Positions 33,616-40,716 of a DNA stretch of 64,000 nt are shown in pieces; within the stretch, counting starts at the first letter, position 1; each line of letters opens with the position of its first letter. The position numbers were made by a program, and so were the translations under genes. The DNA lies in contig NZ_CP034159.1 in NCBI RefSeq assembly GCF_003860585.1, positions 2,294,001 to 2,358,000 on the forward strand. Direction: 5' to 3'. The notes under the pieces were generated by a model, which had not been told where the DNA came from, ran no database searches, and was given only the letters and a program-made list of their open reading frames with translations. This stretch comes from Kaistella carnis (GTDB lineage: Bacteria > Bacteroidota > Bacteroidia > Flavobacteriales > Weeksellaceae).

Positions 33616-36281
33616 TGGAGCTTAAATCATACCAGCAAGAGGTCATCAATGACCTGGAAAATTTCCTGGACTATCTTAACCAAAATTCTAACCCTTCAAA
33701 AGCTTTTAACAGTTATTGGAAGGACAGAATAGGTGAGTATAATCCATTGACCAATAGTGGAATGAAGCCTTATAAAAATAACATTCCAAATGCTGTACAC
33801 ATTGCAGTAAAAGTTCCTACAGCAGGTGGTAAGACTTTCATTGCCATTAATGCTTTGCAGTCTTTCAACAAATACTTTAACCAAGGAAATCCTAAAGCAG
33901 TAGTTTGGTTAGTTCCTTGGTCAAATCTACTGCAACAAACTTATAACGCATTTTCTAATCCTAACCACCCTTATAGAGAAAAACTAAATTCTCTGTTTGG
34001 AAATAAGGTGGAGGTATATCAAAAAGACCAATTACTACAAGGTGCTAATTTCAATCCCAGTTCAGCTACAGAGCAGTTGAATATTTTTATTTTAAACTTT
34101 AGCAGTTTGAGAATTGACAAGGCTAAGAAAGAAGACAGGAAGATATTTCAGGAGAATGGTGCATTAGAATCTTTCAGAGATTGGACAGATAAAGATTTAA
34201 GTCTTGAAGGTACAGATGAAACAGCACTCATTAATATCATTAGAAATTTAAACCCTATTGTGGTGGTAGATGAAAGCCACAATGCTGAAAGTGATCTAAG
34301 TGTGGAAATGCTCAAGAATCTAAATCCAAGTATGGTACTGGATCTTACAGCTACTCCCAAAGAGAACAGTAACATCATCAGTTTTGTAAGTGCTTTGAGG
34401 TTGAAGAAAGAGCACATGGTTAAGTTACCAGTGGTAGTGTTTAATCATCACAGAAAAGAAGAGGTGATCTCTAGTGCTTTACATCTACAAAGAAAACTGG
34501 AGTTACATGCAAAAGAAGAAGAGAAAATTACTGGTAGGTATATAAGACCAATAGTTTTGTTCCAGGCACAATCCAATATCAAAGGAAAAGACAACACCAC
34601 TTTTCAGAAAATTAAAGAACAGCTTATCAAACTACAGATTCCAGAGGAACAGATAAAAATCAAGGTAAGTGGTATTGATGAGTTAAAAGGCATTGATTTG
34701 ATGGACAGAAATTGTCCAGTCAAGTACATTATTACTGTGAATGCTTTGAAAGAAGGTTGGGACTGTCCAAATGCCTATATCTTAGCATCTTTGGCAGATA
34801 AATCTTCTGCTGTAGAGGTAGAACAGATTTTAGGAAGAGTTTTAAGGCAACCTTATGTTACTAAACATCAAGAGCCATTATTGAATATGTCCTTTGTTTT
34901 AACAGCTTCATCAAAGTTCAAAGAAACTTTAGAGAATATTGTCAAAGGATTGCAAGATGCCGGGTTTAGTAAAGAAGATTATTATGCAGAAGAGGCACAG
35001 GAAATTCCAGAAACAAGAGAAGAAATTCTCCAAAAAGAACTATTTGGTAATGATGAACCAGAAATGGAACCTGATCCAAAAGAGCAGTTTGATGTTGAAC
35101 AGGTAGACTTTGATCCAAATGAGAAGGTGACATTGGAAGATTACCAAACCAAGCAAGGACTTTCTGCTATCAGTCAACTCACAGAAAAGGCTACTGTTGA
35201 AGCCACTACTTTTGAACAAAATATTGAAAATCTAGACCTAGATAATAACGTAACCTTAATGACAGAAGTAATGAAGAAAACTCCTAAGAGGTATGTGATG
35301 GAAGAAGAATATAAGAGCATAGTTTCTGACATTACTTTGCCCCAGTTCTTCATCAAAGTAAATGATGAAATAGGTGATGGGATTTTGTTTGATGAATTGA
35401 AGCAAGAAGAAACACTACTCAATAAGCTAAACTTATTGGATGGGTTTAACTTGCTGAACTGTGACACTCAAATTAATTTTGATGATGCAGCAGCAGAAGT
35501 CTATAAAGTAGATTTTGATGAAAGTAAAGGTACATCTACGATGAATAAGCTGTCCAAAAAAGCAGTAGATATTCTGACAGATTCCATACTTGCTAAGCCT
35601 AAAGACAGTCAGATAAGACAAGTTGCAGGCATCATTGTAGGTAAGTTGGGAGATATGACTCCAATCTCTGACCAAGACTTAAAAAAATATGTAAGCAGAA
35701 TTTTTGAGAATCTTACTTCTGAACAAATTAGAGACATCATCAACAATGATTACCTCTACACCTACAAAATTAAAGAAAAGATAAAAAGCCTGACAGACAG
35801 TTTTGCCAAAGAACAGTTTGTACAGCTTTTAGATTCCAATGAAATTACAGTAAAACCTAATTTTCAATTTGGTGAATCTATTACTCCAATTATAGCCTCT
35901 GAACCAATCTCAAAATCATTGTACCATCAAGAAGATACTATGAATAACTTTGAGCATAGAATGGCTTTAGAAATATCTTCTATGGACAATGTGGTCTTCT
36001 GGCACAGGAACATGACTAGAGGTAAAGGTTTCTTCATCAATGGGTACAGTTCTAACCATTATCCAGACTTCATTATCTACACCAGTAAAAATAATCTGAT
36101 ATTGCTGGAGACTAAAGGAGATTACTTGGTAAATAATGATACTAAAGAAAAGAATAAGTTAGGAAAACTGTGGATAGATAAAGCAGGTTCTAACTACAAG
36201 TACTTCATGGTATTTGAAAAGGCAAATGTTGAAGGGTGTTATAATGAGGGGAATATTTTGGAGGTTTTGAAGAGGTTGTAA
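33615..36281 (+). CDS. res: Type III restriction endonuclease helicase-nuclease (Res)
   Basis: Res is the ATP-driven SF2 translocase and nuclease subunit that cuts unmodified DNA together with Mod. The 888-residue protein has Walker A PTAGGKT (68-74), DESH (219-222), motif III-like DLTATPKE, motif VI EQILGRVLRQPY, and a C-terminal PD...ExK nuclease site (PD 817-818, E832-T-K834). All key residues are present, so it should be active. It overlaps the Fic stop by one base, showing tight coupling of fic and res rather than of mod and res. Confidence 0.93.
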   Translation: MELKSYQQEVINDLENFLDYLNQNSNPSKAFNSYWKDRIGEYNPLTNSGMKPYKNNIPNAVHIAVKVPTAGGKTFIAINALQSFNKYFNQGNPKAVVWLVPWSNLLQQTYNAFSNPNHPYREKLNSLFGNKVEVYQKDQLLQGANFNPSSATEQLNIFILNFSSLRIDKAKKEDRKIFQENGALESFRDWTDKDLSLEGTDETALINIIRNLNPIVVVDESHNAESDLSVEMLKNLNPSMVLDLTATPKENSNIISFVSALRLKKEHMVKLPVVVFNHHRKEEVISSALHLQRKLELHAKEEEKITGRYIRPIVLFQAQSNIKGKDNTTFQKIKEQLIKLQIPEEQIKIKVSGIDELKGIDLMDRNCPVKYIITVNALKEGWDCPNAYILASLADKSSAVEVEQILGRVLRQPYVTKHQEPLLNMSFVLTASSKFKETLENIVKGLQDAGFSKEDYYAEEAQEIPETREEILQKELFGNDEPEMEPDPKEQFDVEQVDFDPNEKVTLEDYQTKQGLSAISQLTEKATVEATTFEQNIENLDLDNNVTLMTEVMKKTPKRYVMEEEYKSIVSDITLPQFFIKVNDEIGDGILFDELKQEETLLNKLNLLDGFNLLNCDTQINFDDAAAEVYKVDFDESKGTSTMNKLSKKAVDILTDSILAKPKDSQIRQVAGIIVGKLGDMTPISDQDLKKYVSRIFENLTSEQIRDIINNDYLYTYKIKEKIKSLTDSFAKEQFVQLLDSNEITVKPNFQFGESITPIIASEPISKSLYHQEDTMNNFEHRMALEISSMDNVVFWHRNMTRGKGFFINGYSSNHYPDFIIYTSKNNLILLETKGDYLVNNDTKEKNKLGKLWIDKAGSNYKYFMVFEKANVEGCYNEGNILEVLKRL

Positions 36282-36323
36282 AGAATAATCATTGAGTTAA
36301 TATTTTTGGTATAAATTTGCAGA

Positions 36324-37208
36324 ATGTTTTATAGAAGAAAAGTTATTTTAGCAATTTTAGAAGTATTTGGAAATGAAATAGAAAAAGTAAGACTTCAAAA
36401 ATTACTTTTCTTATTGAGTAAAGTTCAAAGTAAGCCAGCTTATGATTTTGTCCCATACAAGTTTGGATGTTACTCGTTTTCAGCAAGTGCTGACATTGCT
36501 ACAATGATTAAGAAAGGTATTTTGGTTGATACTGACAATGGCTTAAAGAAAGATGATCCCACTATTTACTTCAAATCTTTGATTAAAAAAGATCAACTAA
36601 TTATAGAAGAATTAAAGAAATTTTATGGAAATTTGAGTGTGACGGGTTTAATGAAGCACACCTATATCAATTTTCCATTTTGGGCAACCAAAAGTCTTAG
36701 AGCAAAAGAAATCCTAAGTTCAGAACAATTTGATAATGTTTCCAAGGCTATACCCTCTTCAAGTGAGATAATCTTGTTTACCATTGGATATGAAGGAATA
36801 TCTCTTGAAGAATATCTGCTTAAACTTCTGAAAAATGATATCAAGGTACTTGTCGATGTGAGAAGAAACCCATTAAGTATGAAGTTTGGATTTAGTAAAA
36901 GTCTATTGAAGAAGTATTGTAATGCTTTGGATTTGGAGTATGTGCATTTCCCTGAAGTTGGTATTCAATCTGATGAAAGGCAAGAATTACATACACAAGC
37001 AGACTATAATGCTTTATTCTTGAGATATAGGACTAATAATATTCCTACAACAATTGAAATACAAGATAAAATATTAGACCTTCTCAAAACACACTCAAGA
37101 ATAGCATTGACTTGTTTTGAAGCTAGTCACTGTCAATGTCATAGAAGCGATTTGGCAACAGCCATTATAGCAAGGTCAGATAATAAATTTGAATTAAAGC
37201 ACATTTAA
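36324..37208 (+). CDS. Panacea-like/DUF488 fusion protein
   Basis: The 294-residue protein appears to be a fusion. Residues 1-140 (KVRLQKLLFLLSK, FVPYKFGCYSFSASADIATM) resemble the SocA/Panacea (DUF4065-type) fold used in antitoxin-like proteins, a loose match. Residues 150-294 match DUF488: FTIGYEGISLEEYLLKLL, LVDVRRNPLSMKFGFSK and a cysteine/histidine tail CFEASHCQCHRSDLA. DUF488 is of unknown function and often lies beside DNA modification genes. It begins 42 bp after res; its stop is directly followed by the next ATG. Confidence 0.75.
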   Translation: MFYRRKVILAILEVFGNEIEKVRLQKLLFLLSKVQSKPAYDFVPYKFGCYSFSASADIATMIKKGILVDTDNGLKKDDPTIYFKSLIKKDQLIIEELKKFYGNLSVTGLMKHTYINFPFWATKSLRAKEILSSEQFDNVSKAIPSSSEIILFTIGYEGISLEEYLLKLLKNDIKVLVDVRRNPLSMKFGFSKSLLKKYCNALDLEYVHFPEVGIQSDERQELHTQADYNALFLRYRTNNIPTTIEIQDKILDLLKTHSRIALTCFEASHCQCHRSDLATAIIARSDNKFELKHI

Positions 37209-38045
37209 ATGGCTAAAACTAAAGTCCTAATCACTGTCACTACTTATCCACTTCCATCGCGAAGTTATGATGAACTTGTTTGTACAGCAGGAGTTTTAGA
37301 AGATGGCACTTGGATAAGAATATATCCAGTTCCTTTTAAATTTTTGCAAGGATTTAAGGATGGACAGAAATTAAGTTCGTTTAAATATCACTGGGTAGAA
37401 ATGGACTTAGTTAAAAGGGAGGATGATTTCAGACCTGAAAGTCATTCACCTTCAGATTATGATTTCTCAAAGGTATTGTCGATAGGTAAAGTTAATACCA
37501 AAAATAATTGGCAAGAAAGAAAACACTACTGTCTTAAAAATGTTTACACTAATAAGGGTAAACTTATCGAAGACTCAAAGGCACCAAACAATATTTCATT
37601 GGTTACATTCAAACCATCAAAAATCACTTCTTTTGAGATTGTAGATGATGAAAGAGAATGGAAGGAAGTTTGGAAAGAATTAAGAAAGCAGGGTGATTTA
37701 TTTGACCAAGATAAAGAAACTGAAATTCAAATTAGAAAGTTGCCTTATAAATTTTACTATAATTTTCTTGATGATGAAGGTGTTAGTAGCAGATTAATGA
37801 TAGAAGATTGGGAAATTGGTGCTTTATATTGGAATTGCTTAAAAGCATCAGAGGGTAATGAAATTTTAGCACTTCAAAAGGTGAGAGAAAGATATGAATC
37901 TCAATTTATCAACCATAATGACATTTATCTATTTCTTGGTACAACAAAGGAATGGCATTTAAGAAGGGGCAAAAATCCATTTGTTATTATAGGGGTTTTT
38001 TATCCATTGATACAAAAAGAAGAGCAACTAAGTCTGTTCTTTTAG
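37209..38045 (+). CDS. DUF488-partner protein ending in a clamp-binding motif
   Basis: The 278-residue soluble protein begins KTKVLITVTTYPLPSRSYDELVC. Similar proteins are, as I recall, often encoded beside DUF488 genes, but I cannot name the family. It ends with EEQLSLFF: QLSLF is a perfect match to the bacterial beta sliding-clamp-binding pentapeptide (QL[SD]LF), and it lies at the extreme C-terminus where it would be exposed. This suggests the protein is brought to replicating or repairing DNA. The ATG follows the previous stop with no gap, and a terminator-like hairpin follows. Confidence 0.6.
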   Translation: MAKTKVLITVTTYPLPSRSYDELVCTAGVLEDGTWIRIYPVPFKFLQGFKDGQKLSSFKYHWVEMDLVKREDDFRPESHSPSDYDFSKVLSIGKVNTKNNWQERKHYCLKNVYTNKGKLIEDSKAPNNISLVTFKPSKITSFEIVDDEREWKEVWKELRKQGDLFDQDKETEIQIRKLPYKFYYNFLDDEGVSSRLMIEDWEIGALYWNCLKASEGNEILALQKVRERYESQFINHNDIYLFLGTTKEWHLRRGKNPFVIIGVFYPLIQKEEQLSLFF

Positions 38046-38054
38046 ACACAATAA

Positions 38055-38080
38055 AAACCACTCCATATTTCTATGGAGTG
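38055..38080 (-). terminator. Hairpin between the defence operon and the DUF3871-like gene
   Basis: A perfect 9-bp stem CACTCCATA-TTTC-TATGGAGTG runs into a T-rich stretch on the minus strand, 7 bp after the DUF3871-like stop. It may serve both convergent units. Confidence 0.75.
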
Positions 38081-38086
38081 AATCAC

Positions 38087-39289
38087 CTAACTCAAAAACC
38101 AATTGTAAGGTGAGCTACAATTGAGGGCTTTCTGGACACCTTTAGAGAACTCAAAGGCATTCAGATTCCTGTCTAGGAAAGTATCAATATAGGAGGACTT
38201 ATTAGCCTGTGTGAAGAGATTAAACACATCCCAAAGATTTATTCTTCCATCTTCCATTCTAGAGAAATTCTGATCTTCATAATAATCCTTTGCTATGGTA
38301 TTAATGTGGCTATCATTAAAGTTAAGCAGAGGTATTCTTTGCTTCTCAAATTTAGGAAGGTGTTGATATAATCTACTCTTTCCTATTAGTTGAGCAAACT
38401 GATGCTCTGTAAGATACACTTGCGTAAGTTCTTTCATCTCCATTAGATGTAATTCTGCATTGTACTTCTGCATAACCTGTAAAGCTTTAGATTGAAGTTC
38501 TTCAATAGTTGAAGCTCTTAAATCTTCCAAAAATCCATCAGTTGAAATACACATGTTGCAACAAACTTTGTTCTGAAAACCTATAAAAAATCTAAACTTT
38601 TCCATGTTCTTCTTTCCATAAAGGTTTTCCTGATTGTAAGCTCTAACACCACCTATAGTTAATGAAAGCTCATTTCCATTAATGAAATCTTTAATACTAG
38701 GTATTCTAATGATAAAAGCCATTCTTTCATAATAAATTGTTTTCTGATGATCTAATAAATCTTTAGCATTCAAGTATATTGCATCTGGTGTTCTTCCTTT
38801 AATTTGATGAGAAACTCTAATCTCTGCAGGTGAAATAGTATGATGGGGAAATACTTTAGTTACAGCTTCCATAATCACCTCAATAAACTCTTGATGCGCA
38901 ATAGTCTTTTCATTGTCTTTACTGAATACAGGAATAATGCAGTCATTTTGTAAGTGTTGTAGTGGAACCTCTATTGTATTGGCTAGAATAAAAGGACTAG
39001 GAACATGACTATCTCCCGAATCTAGTTCGCTAGCGGGTAAAACAAGCTCATTACTAGGCATAAAAAAAGGCTGAACTACTTTTGTTTCAACCTTTTCTTT
39101 ATCTTGATGACTATTCATTTTACTAGGATAATAGATTTCTGCATCTTCAAAATCTTTTTCATCATTCAACAGAATATCACGCATTGACATTCTATGCTGT
39201 TCTTTACCAGAGCTTACTGTGCGTAAGTCCATGCTCGTATTATCACTAGCTATTACTGTAGCAGAATTATTGAATTCTTGATTTTCCAT
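38087..39289 (-). CDS. DUF3871-like island protein
   Basis: The 400-residue protein's C-terminal ~270 residues (LSLTIGGVRAYNQENLYG, GFQNKVCCNMCISTDGF, LPLLNFNDSHINTIAKDYY-like, INLWDVFNLFTQANKSSYIDTFLDRN) recall DUF3871, found on Bacteroidota mobile elements and distantly like DUF932/anti-restriction folds. The N-terminal ~110 residues are polar and probably disordered. It overlaps the upstream RecA-like ATPase gene by 23 bp, so the two are translationally coupled. Function is unknown; recombination helper or anti-restriction roles are both possible. Confidence 0.65.
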   Translation of the reverse strand: MENQEFNNSATVIASDNTSMDLRTVSSGKEQHRMSMRDILLNDEKDFEDAEIYYPSKMNSHQDKEKVETKVVQPFFMPSNELVLPASELDSGDSHVPSPFILANTIEVPLQHLQNDCIIPVFSKDNEKTIAHQEFIEVIMEAVTKVFPHHTISPAEIRVSHQIKGRTPDAIYLNAKDLLDHQKTIYYERMAFIIRIPSIKDFINGNELSLTIGGVRAYNQENLYGKKNMEKFRFFIGFQNKVCCNMCISTDGFLEDLRASTIEELQSKALQVMQKYNAELHLMEMKELTQVYLTEHQFAQLIGKSRLYQHLPKFEKQRIPLLNFNDSHINTIAKDYYEDQNFSRMEDGRINLWDVFNLFTQANKSSYIDTFLDRNLNAFEFSKGVQKALNCSSPYNWFLS

Positions 39290-40256
39290 TTTGACTGAAG
39301 TTATTTGGGTTTGATAAATTAGTGATCAGAGATTTTCTTGCTTCAAAATCTACTCTTAAACTCTCCTGAAACTGTGGAAACTGTTTATATAATGCAATGA
39401 GTTCAGCAATAACATTACAATTCTGGATAGCCTCGTAAACATCCTTTTCAGACACTTTCACAGGAACGCTGTAGTTGTTGTTTATGTCAGAAGGAAGCTT
39501 CTGAAATGCTTCATCAAGTTGTACTCTTGGTAAGGGTTCAGACTTGGTCACTTCTTGTACTTCTTGAGTTTTCTTCTCAGGAACACTTCCCGAATTACAC
39601 CAGTCTAAGATCTGTAATCCAATGCTTTCAGAAATGGTAAACTCCGGCTTACCCATAAACAAGCCTGTTCTGTCTTTATTAGACACTACAAAGTGCTTTA
39701 TATCAACATCAAAAACCAAAGTGAATTCATAGTCCAATCCATCTCTCTGCACTGCTTTTAAACCTACTTTCTCAGGGATAAACTTACCATCTTTTTGATT
39801 CAGTACATAATCCTGTTTTGTTCTCATTGTAGCTATTACATGAGCTTTTGCTTGTAGTATCTTTTCAATGAATAGTTTTTCTAAAGGTTTTATTTTAGCC
39901 CAATTGGTAAATGAATTCCCTGCAAGAGAACTATGATAATCCAACAAGTAATCCCAACAATGAGAAATACTATCAATAATGATCACCTCCATTCCTGCAT
40001 CTTCACACACTTGTATTGCTTCTGCATATTTTTGTGGTGAAAATGGTGGTTGTAATGATAGCACATTGAAGTTACCCAAATGGGCATATAAATCTGCACT
40101 TCCATTCTCTGTGTCAATGATGGCTACTTTAGATAACTTCCCATTGGTTAGTCCCTTAGCTAAAAGTAAACTTGAAAAGGTTTTGCCAGATCCTGCTGAT
40201 CCTTGTAAAGCCATCTTGATTTTGGCTTGTCTACGTTCTGATTGTCTTAATTGCAT
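39267..40256 (-). CDS. RecA-like phage-type ATPase (Sak4-like, AAA_24)
   Basis: The 329-residue protein has a RecA/KaiC-type core: Walker A GSAGSGKTFSS (about 19-29), a first-strand TENGSADLYAH, and Walker B VIIIDSISHCWDYLLDYH. Phage proteins of this kind (Sak4) assist single-strand annealing and recombination. The C-terminal ~110 residues are variable, perhaps binding partners. It is the first gene of a two-gene unit, preceded by a long leader ending with an intrinsic terminator. Confidence 0.8.
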   Translation of the reverse strand: MQLRQSERRQAKIKMALQGSAGSGKTFSSLLLAKGLTNGKLSKVAIIDTENGSADLYAHLGNFNVLSLQPPFSPQKYAEAIQVCEDAGMEVIIIDSISHCWDYLLDYHSSLAGNSFTNWAKIKPLEKLFIEKILQAKAHVIATMRTKQDYVLNQKDGKFIPEKVGLKAVQRDGLDYEFTLVFDVDIKHFVVSNKDRTGLFMGKPEFTISESIGLQILDWCNSGSVPEKKTQEVQEVTKSEPLPRVQLDEAFQKLPSDINNNYSVPVKVSEKDVYEAIQNCNVIAELIALYKQFPQFQESLRVDFEARKSLITNLSNPNNFSQNGKSRIQ

Positions 40257-40290
40257 AATTGTACATATTTAAAAGGTTAGTTATTTTTCA

Positions 40291-40322
40291 TTAAAAAATA
40301 GCCCTTTTACAAAAAGGCTATT
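40291..40322 (-). terminator. Intrinsic terminator (possible attenuator) before the RecA-like ATPase gene
   Basis: On the minus strand, AATAGCC / GGCTATT arms enclosing a T/A-paired extension are followed by six T. It lies 34 bp ahead of the ATPase ATG. Either it ends a separate RNA or it attenuates the ATPase operon. Confidence 0.65.
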
Positions 40323-40456
40323 AGCTCTAAAGTGTGATAAATACGATAAAAAGCTTGATATTGTCCTGGGAATTTAGTAACTTCGCGTATCAAACAATTT
40401 GCTACACTAACATACTCCTAAAGTAGGCCTCCTCTGAATTCGTGCGTTGCCAAATC
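40291..40456 (-). ncRNA. Candidate ~165-nt leader or small RNA
   Basis: Between an imperfect -7 box (AATCTTTG on the minus strand, around 40457-40464) and the intrinsic terminator at 40291-40322 lies a complex, more GC-rich stretch without open frame, including GGCAACGCACG, CAGAGGAGGCCTAC and TTTGATACGCGAAG. It stands out from the AT-rich flanks and looks structured or conserved. It could be a free small RNA or the sensor part of an attenuated leader. Confidence 0.35.
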
Positions 40457-40464
40457 AAAGATTT

Positions 40465-40659
40465 TTAAGGATTGGAAGATTTAAAAAGAAACCTTGCGTC
40501 TATTCCGCACTGATTTATAGTCCTTTTACTAATTTAGTTTAGTAGAAGATTAAGATAATAGTTACCTAGTAGTTTTAAAATATTATTCTTGAAATAATTT
40601 CTGGATTGTTAATCTAGTAAAAGCAAGCTTTAAAATATTTAAGATAAATATTAATGACG
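40465..40659. other. Non-coding AT-rich stretch upstream of the candidate RNA
   Basis: No gene or defined motif is seen beyond TTACTAGATT/AATCTAGTAA-like short inverted segments near 40520-40620. It separates the helicase 3' stem-loop from the candidate RNA. Confidence 0.3.
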
Positions 40660-40716
40660 AAAAGTGTCCAATTTCGGTATAGGTATATATAATGTAAACC
40701 AAAAATGGACACTTTT
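40660..40716. repeat. Stem-loop element, copy 2
   Basis: The arms AAAAGTGTCCA and TGGACACTTTT enclose a loop of exactly 35 nt, as in copy 1 at 28572-28630, with the shared TCGGTAT segment near the loop start. The right arm touches the helicase stop codon, so this copy may act as the helicase terminator. Confidence 0.75.

Noticed and set aside
30825..36281. Type I or type IIG restriction system
   Set aside because: There is no specificity subunit, and the DPPY-before-FxGxG order plus a separate helicase with a C-terminal PD-ExK site are those of type III.
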